Origin: Hydractinia symbiolongicarpus
Lineage: Eukaryota; Cnidaria; Hydrozoa; Anthoathecata; Hydractiniidae
Direction: 5' to 3'
Length of the DNA: 64,000 nt
NCBI RefSeq assembly: GCF_029227915.1
Contig: NC_079882.1
Span: forward strand, 16,506,501 to 16,570,500
The position numbers and the translations under genes were made by a program. The notes beneath the pieces were generated by a model. That model had not been told where the DNA came from and made no database searches. It saw only the letters and a list, made by a program, of their open reading frames with translations. Positions 12,790 through 24,704 of the stretch are shown one piece after another. The number at the start of each line of letters is the position of its first letter. Position 1 is the first letter of the stretch.

Positions 12790-15276
12790 GGACTAGTCGA
12801 TCCAGTCTCAATGCACTACAACGCTCCAAGTGGTTTTCCTAAGTGCAGTGGCCTTAGAACTCTCTAAACAACGTGCACAGTCCTATAACGACCTTAATAT
12901 GGCCCTTTTCAGTCTAATAAAGGCCTCACACGTAAATCACGTGGTTCCAACTGCCTGCGCAGGTTACCATTGGAGTAGTCGTTCCAGTCTCAATGCACTA
13001 CAACGTCCCAAGTCGTTTTCATTAGCACCGTTGCCTTAGAAAAATCTTACGTACGCGCACAGTCCTATAAAGGCTGTAATATGGCCTTTTGCAGTCTAAA
13101 AAAGGCCTCACACGTAAATCACGTGGTTCCATCTGCCTGCGCAGGTTACCATTGGACTAGTCGTTCCAGTCTCAATGCGCTACAACGTCCCAAGTGGTTT
13201 TCATTAGTGCCGTTGGGTTAGAACAATCTTAAGTACGCGCACAGTCCTATAAAGGCTGTAATATGGCATTTTGCAGTCCAATAAAGGCCTCACACGTAAA
13301 TCACGTGGTTCCATCTCCCTGGACAGGTTACCATTGGACTATTCCTTCCAGTCTCAATGCACTACAACGTTTCAAGTGGTTTTCCTTAGCGCTGTGGCCT
13401 TAGAACACTCTTATCTACGTGCACAGCGCCATAAAGACCGTAATAAGGCCCTTTGCAGTCTAATAAAAGCTTCACACGTTAATCACCTGGTTTCACCTGC
13501 CTGTGCAGGTTATCATTGGACTATTTGCTCCAGTTGCAATGCGCTACAACGTCCCAAGTCGTTTTCATTAGCGCCGTTGCCTTAGAACAATCTTAGGTAC
13601 GCGAACAGTCCTATAAAGGCTGTAATATTTCCTTTTGCAGTCTAATAAAGGCCTCACACGTAAATCACGTGGTTCCATCTGCCTGCGCAGGTTACCATTG
13701 GACTAGTCGTTCCAGTCTCAATGCGCTACAACGTCCCAAGTGGTTTTCATTAGTGCCGTTGGGTTAGAACAATCTTAAGTACGCGCACAGTCCTATAAAG
13801 GCTGTAATATGGCATTTTGCAGTTTAATAAAAACCTCACACGTAAATCACGTGGTTACATCTGTGCAAGTTACCATTGGCCTAGTCCTTCCAGTCTCCAT
13901 GTGCAACAACGTCCCAAGTCGTTTTCATTGGCGAAGTTGCCTTACAACACTCTTAACTACGTGAACAGTCCTCTAAAGGCTGTAATATGGCCTTTGGCAG
14001 TCTAATAAAGGCCTCACACGTAAATCACGTGGTTCCATCTGCCTGCGCAGGTTACCATTGGACTAGTCGATCCAGTCTCAATGCACTACAACGCTCCAAG
14101 TGGTTTTCCTAAGTGCTGTGGCCTTAGAACTCTCTAAACTACGTGCACAGTCCTATAACGACCTTAATATGGCCCTTTTCAGTCTAATAAAGGCCTCACA
14201 CGTAAATCACGTGGTTCCATCTGCCTGCGCAGGTTACCATTGGAGTAGTCGTTCCAGTCTCAATGCACTACAACGTTCCAAGTCGTTTTCATTAGCGCCG
14301 TTGCCTTAGAAAAATCTTACGTACGCGCACAGTCCTATAAAGGCTGTAAAATGGCCTTTTGCAGTCTAAAAAAGGCCTCACACGTAAATCACGTGGTTCT
14401 ATCTCTCTGCGCAGGTTACCATTGGACTAGTCGTTCCAGTCTCAATGCGCTACAACGTCCCAAGTGGTTTTCATTAGTGCCGTTTGGTTAGAACAATCTT
14501 AAGTACGCGCACAGTCCTATAAAGGCTGTAATATGGCCTTTTGCAGTCCAATAAAGGCCTCACACGTAAATCACGTGGTTCCATCTCCCTGGGCAGGTTA
14601 CCATTGGACTATTCCTTCCAGTCTCAATGCACTACAACGTTCCAAGTGGTTTTCCTTAGCGCTGTGGCCTTAGAACACTCTTATCTACGTGCACAGCGCC
14701 ATAAAGACCGTAATAAGGCCCTTTGTAGTCTAATAAAAGCTTCACACGTTAATCACCTGGTGTCACCTGCCTGTGCAGGTTATCATTGGACTATTTGCTC
14801 CAGTTGCAATGCGCTACAACGTCCCAAGTCGTTTTCATTATCGCTGTTGCCTTACAACACTCTTAAATACGTGCACAGTCCTATAAAGGCTGTAATATGG
14901 CCTTTAGCAGTCTAATAAAGGCTTCACACGTAAATCACGTGGTTTCACCTGCCTGCGCAGGTTACCATTGGCCTAGTCCTTCCAGTCTCAATGCGCTACA
15001 ACGTCCCAAGTCGTTTTCATTAGCGCCGTTGGTTTACAACACTCTTAACTACGTTCACAGTCCTATAAAGGCTGTAATATGGCCTTTTGCAGTCTAATAG
15101 AGGCCTCACACGTAAATCACGTGGTTCCATCTGCCTGTGCAGGTTACCATTGGACTAGTCGTTCCAGTGTCAATGTCCCAATGTCCCAAGTCGTTTTCAT
15201 TATCGCTGTTGCCTTACAAAGATCTTAAATACGTGCACAGTCCTATAAAGGCTGTACTATGGCCTTTTACAGTCTC

Positions 15277-15770
15277 ATAAAGGCCTCACACGTAAATCAA
15301 ATGGTTTCACCGGTCTGCGCAGGTTACCATTGGCCTAGTCCTTCCAATTTCAATGCGTAACAACGTCCCAAGTCGTTTTCATTAGCGCCGTTGCCCTACA
15401 ACACTCGTAACTACGTGCACAGTCCTATAAAGGCTGTATTTTGGCCTTTTGCAGTCTAGTAAAGGCTTTATACGTAAATCACGTGGTTTCACCTGCCTGC
15501 GCAGGTTACCATTGGTCTAGTCCTTCCAGTCTCCATGTGCTACAACGCCCCAAGTCGTTTTCATTAGCGCTGTTGCCTTACAACACTCTTAACTACGTGA
15601 ACAGTCCTATAAAGGCTGTAATTTGGCCTTTTGCAGTCTAATAGAGGCCTTACACGTAAATCACGTGGTTCCATCTGCCTGTGCAGGTTACCATTGGACT
15701 AGTCGTTCCAGTGTCAATGCGCTACAACCTCCCAAGTCGTTTTCATTAGCGCTGTTGCTTCACAACACTC
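15277..15770 (+). repeat. 494-bp out-of-register tandem duplication, copy 1
   Basis: The segment starts at ATAAAGGCC within a monomer that has AATCAAATGG. It ends inside the next-but-one monomer at CACAACACTC, followed abruptly by ATAAAGGCC again at 15,771. 494 is 2 x 182 + 130, so the exchange did not respect monomer register. Only CTC is shared at the breakpoint. Confidence 0.9.
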
Positions 15771-16264
15771 ATAAAGGCCTCACACGTAAATCAAATGGTT
15801 TCACCGGTCTGTGCAGGTTACCATTGGCCTAGTCCTTCCAATTTCAATGCGTAACAACGTCCCAAGTCGTTTTCATTAGCGCCGTTGCCCTACAACACTC
15901 GTAACTACGTGCACAGTCCTATAAAGGCTGTATTTTGGCCTTTTGCAGTCTAGTAAAGGCTTTATACGTAAATCACGTGGTTTCACCTGCCTGCGCAGGT
16001 TACCATTGGTCTAGTCCTTCCAGTCTCCATGTGCTACAACGCCCCAAGTCGTTTTCATTAGCGCTGTTGCCTTACAACACTCTTAACTACGTGAACAGTC
16101 CTATAAAGGCTGTAATTTGGCCTTTTGCAGTCTAATAGAGGCCTCACACGTAAATCACGTGGTTCCATCTGCCTGTGCAGGTTACCATTGGACTAGTCGT
16201 TCCAGTGTCAATGCGCTACAACCTCCCAAGTCGTTTTCATTAGCGCTGTTGCTTCACAACACTC
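15771..16264 (+). repeat. 494-bp out-of-register tandem duplication, copy 2
   Basis: This is a near-perfect repeat of 15,277-15,770. At its right end, CACAACACTC is followed by TTAACTACG, as in ordinary monomers, which identifies the preceding junction as the abnormal one. One visible difference is GTCTGTGCAGG here against GTCTGCGCAGG in copy 1. Confidence 0.9.
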
Positions 16265-16747
16265 TTAACTACGTGCACAGTCCTATAAAGGCTGTAATAT
16301 GGCCTTTTACAGTCTCATAAAGGCCTCACACGTAAATCAAATGGTTTCACCGGTCTGCGCAGGTTACCATCGGACTTTTTCTTCCAGTCTAAATGCGCTA
16401 CAACGTCTCAAGTCGTTTTCATTATCGCTGTTGCCTTACAACACTCTTAAATACGTGCACAGTCCTATAAAGGCTGTAATATGGCCTTTTTCAGTCTAAT
16501 AATGGCTTCATACGTAAATCACGTGGTTTCACCTGCCTGCGCAGGTTATCATTGGTCTAGTCATTCCAATCTGAATGTGCTACAACGTCCAAAGTCGTTT
16601 TCATTAGCGCCGTTCCTTTACAACACTCTTAACTACGTGCACAGTCCTATAAAGTCTGTAATATGGCCTTTTGCAGTCTAATAAAGTCCTCACACGTAAA
16701 TCACGTGGTTCCATCTGCCTGTGCAGGTTACCATTGGACTATTCCTT

Positions 16748-19650
16748 CCAGTCTCAGTGCACTACAACGCTCCAAGTGGTTTTCCTAAGTGCAGTGGTCT
16801 TAGAACTCTCTAAACTACGTGCACAGTCCTATAACGACCTTAATATGGCCCTTTTCAGTCTAAAAAAGGCCTCACACGTAAATCACGTGGTTCCAACTGC
16901 CTGCGCAGGTTACCATTGGAGTAGTCGTTCCAGTCTCAATGCACTACAACGTCCCAAGTCGTTTTCATTAGCGCCGTTGCCTTAGAAAAATCTTACGTAC
17001 GCGCACAGTCCTATAAAGGCTGTAATATGGCCTTTTGCAGTCTAAAAAAGGCCTCACACGTAAATCACGTGGTTCCATCTGCCTGCGCAGGTTACCATTG
17101 GACTAGTCGTTCCAGTCTCAATGCGCTACAACGTCCCAAGTGGTTTTCATTAGTGCCGTTGGGTTAGAACAATCTTAAGTACGCGCACAGTCCTATAAAG
17201 GCTGTAATATGGCATTTTGCAGTCCAATAAAGGCCTCACACGTAAATCACGTGGTTCCATCTCCCTGGGCAGGTTACCATTGGACTATTCCTTCCAGTCT
17301 CAATGCACTACAACGTTCCAAGTGGTTTTCCTTAGCGCTGTGGCCTTAGAACACTCTTATCTACGTGCACAGCGCCATAAAGACCGTAATAAGGCCCTTT
17401 GCAGTCTAATAAAAGCTTCACACGTTAATCACCTGGTTTCACCTGCCTGTGCAGGTTATCATTGGACTATTTGCTCCAGTTGCAATGCGCTACAACGTCC
17501 CAAGTCGTTTTCATTAGCGCCGTTGCCTTAGAACAATCTTAGGTACGCGAACAGTGCTATAAAGGCTGTAATATTTCCTTTTGCAGTCTAATAAAGGCCT
17601 CACACGTAAATCACGTGGTTCCATCTGCCTGCGCAGGTTACCATTGGACTAGTCGTTCCAGTCTCAATGCGCTACAACGTCCCAAGTGGTTTTCATTAGT
17701 GCCGTTGGGTTAGAACAATCTTAAGTACGCGCACAGTCCTATAAAAGCTGTAATATGGCATTTTGCAGTTTAATAAAAACCTCACACGTAAATCACGTGG
17801 TTACATCTGTGCAAGTTACCATTGGCCTAGTCCTTCCAGTCTCAACGCGCAACAACGTCCCAAGTCGTTTTCATTGGCGAAGTTGCCTTACAACACTCTT
17901 AACTACGTGAACAGTCCTCTAAAGGCTGTAATATGGCCTTTGGCAGTCTAATAAAGGCCTCACACGTAAATCACGTGGTTCCATCTGCCTGCGCAGGTTA
18001 CCATTGGACTAGTCGATCCAGTCTCAATGAACTACAACGCTCCAAGTGGTTTTCCTAAGTGCAGTGGCCTTAGAACTCTCTAAACTACGTGCACAGTCCT
18101 ATAACGACCTTAATATGGCCCTTTTCAGTCTAATAAAGGCCTCACACGTAAATCACGTGGTTCCATCTGCCTGCGCAGGTTACCATTGGAGTAGTCGTTC
18201 CAGTCTCAATGCACTACAACGTTCCAAGTCGTTTTCATTAGCGCCGTTGCCTTAGAAAAATCTTACGTACGCGCACAGTCCTATAAAGGCTGTAAAATGG
18301 CCTTTTGCAGTCTAAAAAAGGCCTCACACGTAAATCACGTGGTTCTATCTCTCTGCGCAGGTTACCATTGGACTAGTCGTTCCAGTCTCAATGCGCTACA
18401 ACGTCCCAAGTGGTTTTCATTAGTGCCGTTTGGTTAGAACAATCTTAAGTACGCGCACAGTCCTATAAAGGCTGTAATATGGCCTTTTGCAGTCCAATAA
18501 AGGCCTCACACGTAAATCACGTGGTTCCATCTCCCTGGGCAGGTTACCATTGGACTATTCCTTCCAGTCTCAATGCACTACAACGTTCCAAGTGGTTTTC
18601 CTTAGCGCTGTGGCCTTAGAACACTCTTATCTACGTGCACAGCGCCATAAAGACCGTAATAAGGCCCTTTGTAGTCTAATAAAAGCTTCACACGTTAATC
18701 ACCTGGTGTCACCTGCCTGTGCAGGTTATCATTGGACTATTTGCTCCAGTTGCAATGCGCTACAACGTCCCAAGTCGTTTTCATTATCGCTGTTGCCTTA
18801 CAACACTCTTAAATACGTGCACAGTCCTATAAAGGCTGTAATATGGCCTTTAGCAGTCTAATAAAGGCTTCACACGTAAATCACGTGGTTTCACCTGCCT
18901 GCGCAGGTTACCATTGGCCTAGTCCTTCCAGTCTCAATGTGCTACAACGTCCCAAGTCGTTTTCATTAGCGCCGTTGGTTTACAACACTCTTAACTACGT
19001 TCACAGTCCTATAAAGGCTGTAATATGGCCTTTTGCAGTCTAACAGAGGCCTCACACGTAAATCACGTGGTTCCATCTGCCTGTGCAGGTTACCATTGGA
19101 CTAGTCGTTCCAGTGTCAATGTCCCAATGTCCCAAGTCGTTTTCATTATCGCTGTTGCCTTACAACACTCTTAAATACGTGCACAGTCCTATAAAGGCTG
19201 TAATATGGCCTTTTACAGTCTCATAAAGGCCTCACACGTAAATCAAATGGTTTCACCGGTCTGCGCAGGTTACCATCGGACTATTTCTTCCAGTCTAAAT
19301 GCGCTACAACGTCTCAAGTCGTTTTCATTATCGCTGTTGCCTTACAACACTCTTAAATACGTGCACAGTCCTATAAAGGCTGTAATATGGCCTTTTTCAG
19401 TCTAATAATGGCTTCATACGTAAATCACGTGGTTTCACCTGCCTGCGCAGGTTATCATTGGTCTAGTCATTCCAATCTGAATGTGCTACAACGTCCAAAG
19501 TCGTTTTCATTAGCGCCGTTCCTTTACAACACTCTTAACTACGTGCACAGTCCTATAAAGTCTGTAATATGGCCTTTTGCAGTCTAATAAAGTCCTCACA
19601 CGTAAATCACGTGGTTCCATCTGCCTGTGCAGGTTACCATTGGACTATTC
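16748..19650 (+). repeat. Block B higher-order unit, copy 2 (about 2,906 bp)
   Basis: This repeats 12,802-16,747 without the 1,040-bp segment around the 494-bp duplication. The match resumes at the AATCAAATGG monomer (ATG at 19,205), continues through the AATAATGGCTTCATACG monomer (19,387), and ends near 19,650. Beyond it are a 185-bp monomer at 19,751 and two ordinary monomers leading into the first LINE fragment. Confidence 0.83.
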
Positions 19651-19750
19651 CTTCCAGTCTCAATGCACTACAACGTTTCAAGTGGTTTTCCTTAGCTCCG
19701 TGGCCTTAGAACACTCTTAACTACCTGCACAGTCCTGTAAAGGCTGTAAT

Positions 19751-19935
19751 ATGGCCTTTTGCGGTCTAATAAAGGACTCACACGAAAATCACGTGGTTTC
19801 ACATGTCTGCGCAGGTTACCATTGGTCTAGTCGTTACAGTCTCAATGCACTACAACGTCCCAAGTCGTTTTCATTAGCGCCATTGCTTTACAACACTCTT
19901 AACTCTTACGTGCACAGTCCTATAAAGGCTGTAGT
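19751..19935 (+). repeat. 185-bp monomer with CTT insertion
   Basis: The usual CTTAACTACGTGCAC reads CTTAACTCTTACGTGCAC here, adding 3 bp. The same variant occurs in the monomers starting at about 39,990 and 43,636, both near block boundaries. These three monomers therefore share descent and mark segments moved between blocks B/C, E and F. Confidence 0.82.
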
Positions 19936-20127
19936 ATTGCTCTTTGCAGACTAATAAAGGCCTCACACGTTAATCACGTGGTTTCACCGGTCTGCGTAGG
20001 TCACCATTGGCCTAGTCCTTCCAGTCTCAATGTGCTACAACGTCCCAAGTCGTTTTCATTAGCGCCGTTGCTTTGCAACACTCTTAACTACGTGCACAGT
20101 CCTATAAAGGCTGTAATATGGCCTTTT

Positions 20128-20740
20128 CCAAAAAATGTTTGGATGGTAATGTCTGTGATAACTTTCAAGACTACTTCACTGTGAAGCGTCATCAAAGAAC
20201 AACAAGAAACAACGGTTTTCTTTTATTTATACCTAAAGTGAAATTAGAATTTGCAAAGGGAAGCTTCTTTTCAATGGGTGTGAGTTTATTCAACTCTTTA
20301 CCCATTGGAATTAGGCAATGTGAAATTTTTGAGGAATTTAAAGCTTTGTGTCAAGCACATTTTGTTTGATAAGTGTATTTGTGAGTGTGTTTTCCATACA
20401 GCCTGGTTTAGCTTTTGACACAATCTTTTTGAGTTTTGTGTTAACATTTCTTTTCAACTGAGGACTCTATATAGTGCACCGTTTTGTGACAGTTTCTTAG
20501 TTTGTTTCCCTGTTTTTTTCGATATAGTCTTTCTCTCTTTTTGTCTCTCATTTTATCCCGTACAAATATACATAATCTTCACATTACATATTTACTTTTT
20601 ATCTACTGTATATAACCATTTTAAATGAATATTAATATTTTTAACATTTTATTTTCAGGACGCATATTTATAACAGTGTTTTATATACTGACATGCAAAT
20701 CCTGTATAAACATTCGTTAAATAATAATAATAATAAATAA
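20128..20740 (+). mobile_element. 5'-truncated LINE 3' end, copy 1
   Basis: This 613-bp insertion is unrelated to the satellite. It begins in coding sequence, continues through the end of a reverse-transcriptase ORF (stop at 20,367-20,369), an AT-rich 3' UTR of about 350 bp, and ends in a TAA-type tail (20,718-20,740). Truncation at the 5' end and a simple-sequence 3' tail are hallmarks of target-primed reverse transcription by non-LTR retrotransposons. Tails of TAA repeats are known in the I group, but the clade (I, Jockey, CR1 or L2-like) cannot be fixed from 79 residues. Satellite sequence resumes at TTGTGCAGTC. It lacks the endonuclease and the reverse-transcriptase core and cannot move on its own. 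Confidence 0.88.
20130..20369 (+). pseudogene. C-terminal remnant of LINE reverse-transcriptase ORF, copy 1
   Basis: These 79 codons and a TGA stop are the only recognisable protein-coding sequence type in the window. The residues include HQRTTRNN, then FAKGSFFSMG, then FNSLPIGIRQ and FKALCQAHFV. The pattern of a basic HxxxTR stretch, a K-SF--G motif, a FNSLP-IR block and a closing FK--C--HF is typical of the extreme C-terminus of ORF2 proteins in many animal non-LTR elements, beyond the catalytic domain. All catalytic motifs are absent. The frame happens to be open upstream to the satellite ATG at 20,118, giving an 83-residue fusion, which I regard as accidental. There are no internal stops. 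Confidence 0.82.
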
Positions 20741-22382
20741 TTGTGCAGTCTAACAAAGGCCTCACACGTAAATCACGTGGTTCCATTTGTCTGTGCAGGT
20801 TACCATTGGACTATTACTTCCAGTCTCAATGCGCTACAGCGTCCCAAGTCATTTTCATTAGCGCCGTTGCCTTACAACACTCTTAACTACGTGCACAGTC
20901 CTATAAAGGCTGTAATATGGCCTTTTGCATTCTAATAAAGGTCTCACACGTAAATCATGTGGTTCCATTTGTCTGTGCAGGTTACCATTGGACTATTACT
21001 TTCAGTCTTAATGCGCTACAGCGTCCCAAGTCATTTTCATTAGCGCCGTTGCCTTACAACACTCTTAACTACGAGCACAGTCCTATAAAGGCTGTAATAT
21101 GGCCTTTTGCAGTTTAATAAAGCCCTCACACGTAAATCACGTGGTTCCGTTTGTCTGTGCAGGTTACCATTGGACTAATACTTCCAGTCTCAATGCGCTA
21201 CAACGTCCCAAGTCATTTTCATTAGCGCCGTTGCCTTACAACACTCCTAACTACGTGCACAGTCCCATAAAGGCTGTAATATGGCCTTTTGCTGTCTAAT
21301 AAAGGCCTCACACGTTAATCACGTGGTTCCATTTGTCTGTGCAGGTCACCATTGTCCTAGTCCTTCCAGTCTAAATGCGCTACAACGTCCCAAGTCGTTT
21401 TCATTAGCGCCGTTGCCTTACAACACTCTCAACTACGTGCGCAGTCCTATAAAGGCTGTAATTTGGCCTTTTGCAGTCTAATAAAGGCCTCACACGTAAG
21501 TCACGTGGTTCCATCTGTCTGTGCAGGTTACCATTGGACTAGTCGTTCCAGTCTCAATGCGCTACAACGTCCCAAGTCGTTTTCATTAGCGCTGTTGCTT
21601 TACAACACTCTTAACTACGTCCACAGTCCTATAAAGGCTGTAATATGGCCTTTTGCAGTCTAGTAAAGGCTTTATACGTAAATCACGTGGTTTCACCTGC
21701 CTGCGCAGGTTACCATTGGTCTAGTCTTTCCAGTCTCCATGTGCTACAACGTCTCAAGTCGTTTTCATTAGCGCCGTTGCCTTAAGACACTCTTAACTAC
21801 GTGCACAGTCCTATAAAGGCTGTAGTATTGCCCTTTGCAGACTAATAAAGGCCTCACACGTTAATCACGTGGTTTCACCGGTCTGCGCAGGTCACCATTG
21901 GCCTAGTCCTTCCAGTCTCAATGTGCTACAACGTCCCAAGTCGTTTTCATTAGCGCCGTTGCTTTGCAACACTCTTAACTACGTGCACAGTCCTATAAAG
22001 GCTGTAATATGGCCTTTTGCAGTCTAATAAAGTCCTCACACGTAAATCACGTGGTTCCATCTGCCTGCGCAGGTTACCATTGGACTATTCCTTCCAGTCT
22101 CAATGCACTACAACGTTCCAATGGGTTTTCCTTAGCGCCGTGGTCTTAGAACACTCTTAACTACCTGCACAGTCCTATAAAGGCTGTAATATGGCTTTTT
22201 GCAGTCTAGTAAAGGCCTCACACGTAAATCACGTGGTTTCACCTGTCTGCGCAGGTTACCATTGGCCTAGTCCTTACAGTCTCAATGCGCCACAACGTGC
22301 CAAGTCGTTTTCAATGGCGCCGTTGCTTTGCAACACTCTTAACTACGTGCATAGTCCTATAAAGGCTGTAGTATGGCCTTTT

Positions 22383-22995
22383 GCAAAAAATGTTTGGATG
22401 GTAATGTCTGTGATAACTTTCAAGACTACTTCACTGTGAAGCGTCATCAAAGAACAACAAGAAACAACGGTTTTCTTTTATTTATACCTAAAGTGAAATT
22501 AGAATTTGCAAAGGGAAGCTTCTTTTCAATGGGTGTGAGTTTATTCAACTCTTTACCCATTGGAATTAGGCAATGTGAAATTTTTGAGGAATTTAAAGCT
22601 TTGTGTCAAGCACATTTTGTTTGATAAGTGTATTTGTGAGTGTGTTTTCCATACAGCCTGGTTTAGCTTTTGACACAATCTTTTTGAGTTTTGTGTTAAC
22701 ATTTTTTTTCAACTGAGGACTCTATATAGTGCACCGTTTTGTGACAGTTTCTTAGTTTGTTTCCCTGTTTTTTTCGATATAGTCTTTCTCTCTTTTTGTC
22801 TCTCATTTTATCCCGTACAAATATACATAATCTTCACATTACATATTTACTTTTTATCTATTGTATATAACCATTTTAAATGAATATTAATATTTTTAAC
22901 ATTTTATTTTCAGGACGCATATTTATAACAGTGTTTTATATACTGACATGCAAATCCTGTATAAACATTCGTTAAATAATAATAATAATAAATAA
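22383..22995 (+). mobile_element. 5'-truncated LINE 3' end, copy 2
   Basis: This is the same 613-bp fragment with the same two junctions as copy 1, so it arose by duplication of the unit and not by a new insertion. It differs from copy 1 by GC for CC at the start, a T for C in the ATTT(C/T)TTTTC stretch near 22,706, and TCTATTG for TCTACTG near 22,860. These changes are shared with copies 4 and 5. Confidence 0.88.
22385..22624 (+). pseudogene. C-terminal remnant of LINE reverse-transcriptase ORF, copy 2
   Basis: The 79 codons are the same as in copy 1, ending FKALCQAHFV and TGA. The frame is open upstream to the satellite ATG at 22,373, where the flank reads ATGGCCTTTTGC. Catalytic reverse-transcriptase motifs are absent, so this is a dead fragment. 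Confidence 0.82.
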
Positions 22996-24091
22996 TTGTG
23001 CAGTCTAACAAAGGCCTCACACGTAAATCACGTGGTTCCATTTGTCTGTGCAGGTTACCATTGGACTATTACTTCCAGTCTCAATGCGCTACAGCGTCCC
23101 AAGTCATTTTCATTAGCGCCGTTGCCTTACAACACTCTTAACTACGTGCACAGTCCTATAAAGGCTGTAATATGGCCTTTTGCAGTCTAATAAAGGTCTC
23201 ACACGTAAATCATGTGGTTCCATTTGTCTGTGCAGGTTACCATTGGACTATTACTTCCAATTTCAATGCGCTACAACGTCCCAAGTCGTTTTCATGAGCG
23301 CCGTTGCCCTACAACACTCGTAACTACGTGCACAGTCCTATAAAGGCTGTATTTTGGCCTTTTGCAGTCTAGTAAAGGCTTTATACGTAAATCACGTGGT
23401 TTCACCTGCCTGCGCAGGTTACCATTGGTCTAGTCCTTCCAGTCTCCATGTGCTACAACGTCTCAAGTCGTTTTCATTAGCGCCGTTGCCTTAAGACACT
23501 CTTAACTACGTGCACAGTCCTATAAAGGCTGTAGTATTGCCCTTTGCAGACTAATAAAGGCCTCACACGTTAATCACGTGGTTTCACCGGTCTGCGCAGG
23601 TCACCATTGGCATAGTCCTTCCAGTCTCAATGTGCTACAACGTCTCAAGTCGTTTTCATTAGCGCCGTTGCCTTAAGACACTCTTAACTACGTGCACAGT
23701 CCTATAAAGGCTGTAGTATTGCCCTTTGCAGACTAATAAAGGCCTCACACGTTAATCACGTGGTTTCACCGGTCTGCGCAGGTCACCATTGGCATAGTCC
23801 TTCCAGTTTCAATGTGCTACAACGTCCCAAGTCGTTTTCATTAGCGCCGTTGCTTTGCAACACTCTTAACTACGTGCACAGTCCTATAAAGGCTGTAATA
23901 TGGCCTTTTGCAGTCTAATAAAGTCCTCACACGTAAATCACGTGGTTTCACCTGTCTGCGCAGGTTACCATTGGCCTAGTCCTTACAGTCTCAATGCGCC
24001 ACAACGTGCCAAGTCGTTTTCAATGGCGCCGTTGCTTTGCAACACTCTTAACTACGTGCATAGTCCTATAAAGGCTGTAGTATGGCCTTTT

Positions 24092-24704
24092 CCAAAAAAT
24101 GTTTGGATGGTAATGTCTGTGATAACTTTCAAGACTACTTCACTGTGAAGCGTCATCAAAGAACAACAAGAAACAACGGTTTTCTTTTATTTATACCTAA
24201 AGTGAAATTAGAATTTGCAAAGGGAAGCTTCTTTTCAATGGGTGTGAGTTTATTCAACTCTTTACCCATTGGAATTAGGCAATGTGAAATTTTTGAGGAA
24301 TTTAAAGCTTTGTGTCAAGCACATTTTGTTTGATAAGTGTATTTGTGAGTGTGTTTTCCATACAGCCTGGTTTAGCTTTTGACACAATCTTTTTGAGTTT
24401 TGTGTTAACATTTCTTTTCAACTGAGGACTCTATATAGTGCACCGTTTTGTGACAGTTTCTTAGTTTGTTTCCCTGTTTTTTTCGATATAGTCTTTCTCT
24501 CTTTTTGTCTCTCATTTTATCCCGTACAAATATACATAATCTTCACATTACATATTTACTTTTTATCTACTGTATATAACCATTTTAAATGAATATTAAT
24601 ATTTTTAACATTTTATTTTCAGGACGCATATTTATAACAGTGTTTTATATACTGACATGCAAATCCTGTATAAACATTCGTTAAATAATAATAATAATAA
24701 ATAA
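24092..24704 (+). mobile_element. 5'-truncated LINE 3' end, copy 3
   Basis: This is the 613-bp fragment with the copy 1 subtype (CCAAAAAATG start, ATTTCTTTTC, TCTACTG). It sits in a unit that matches unit 1 at a 3,964-bp offset. The tail and the resumption of satellite at TTGTGCAGTC are the same as in the other copies. Confidence 0.88.
24094..24333 (+). pseudogene. C-terminal remnant of LINE reverse-transcriptase ORF, copy 3
   Basis: These 79 codons encode the same protein end as copies 1 and 2, including FNSLPIGIRQ. No frameshift or stop is seen. The upstream ATG at 24,082 belongs to the satellite monomer. Confidence 0.82.

Larger units (their letters stand above)
1..12801 (+). repeat. Block A: diverged satellite monomers
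   Basis: This block uses monomer types rare elsewhere: one with GCGCCATAAAGACCGTAATA before the next unit, one with CTATAACGACCTTAATATGG, and one with CCGATCGAGTCTC. The 66-codon frame is interrupted in many monomers, and other frames are open by chance. Several layers of duplication overlap: 2,334 bp between 1 and 2,335, 1,970 bp between 1,635 and 3,605, 878 bp between 3,605 and 4,483, 1,092 bp between 7,800 and 8,892, and 1,059 bp between 10,741 and 11,800. The block looks older or less recently homogenised than blocks C and G. No gene is seen in it. Confidence 0.85.
12802..16747 (+). repeat. Block B higher-order unit, copy 1 (3,946 bp)
   Basis: Landmarks at 12,830, 13,271, 13,817, 14,100, 14,541 and 14,897 all recur exactly 3,946 bp downstream. 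After about 15,330 the offset drops to 2,906 bp (16,299 to 19,205 and 16,481 to 19,387). This copy therefore carries 1,040 bp that copy 2 lacks: a 494-bp tandem duplication plus three monomers (546 bp). It mixes block A-type monomers in its first half with GGTTTCACCTGCCTGCGC-type monomers in its second half. Confidence 0.85.
20118..22372 (+). repeat. Block C LINE-containing unit 1 (2,255 bp)
   Basis: The unit is one 613-bp LINE fragment plus nine satellite monomers (2,255 - 613 = 1,642 = 9 x 182 + 4). Diagnostic features shared with unit 3 are CCAAAAAATG at the LINE start, ATTTCTTTTC in the 3' UTR, and GCATTCTAATAAAGG in the second monomer after the LINE. The extra 4 bp are what a short duplication at the insertion site would leave. 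Confidence 0.9.
22373..24081 (+). repeat. Block C LINE-containing unit 2 (1,709 bp)
   Basis: This is the LINE fragment plus six monomers (1,709 - 613 = 1,096 = 6 x 182 + 4). It is three monomers shorter than the other units. The second monomer after the LINE is a hybrid that switches near 23,258 to a type with CAATTTCAATGCG. A one-monomer segment with GCAGACTAATAAAGG is repeated in tandem near 23,536 and 23,718. Its LINE belongs to the GCAAAAAATG / ATTTTTTTTC subtype. Confidence 0.88.

Noticed and set aside
20118-20369. 83-residue protein starting at the satellite ATG and reading into the LINE
   Set aside because: The satellite ATG is in frame with the LINE ORF by chance. Only the reverse-transcriptase C-terminus is present, with no catalytic residues, and no promoter arrangement supports expression.
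20693-20700. Octamer ATGCAAAT in the LINE 3' UTR as a regulatory site
   Set aside because: A single 8-bp match in AT-rich untranslated sequence is weak evidence, and it repeats only because the fragment was duplicated.
20128-20740. Complete retrotransposon or LTR element
   Set aside because: There are no terminal repeats and no endonuclease or catalytic reverse-transcriptase motifs. The fragment begins within the last 79 codons, which is a 5'-truncated non-LTR copy.
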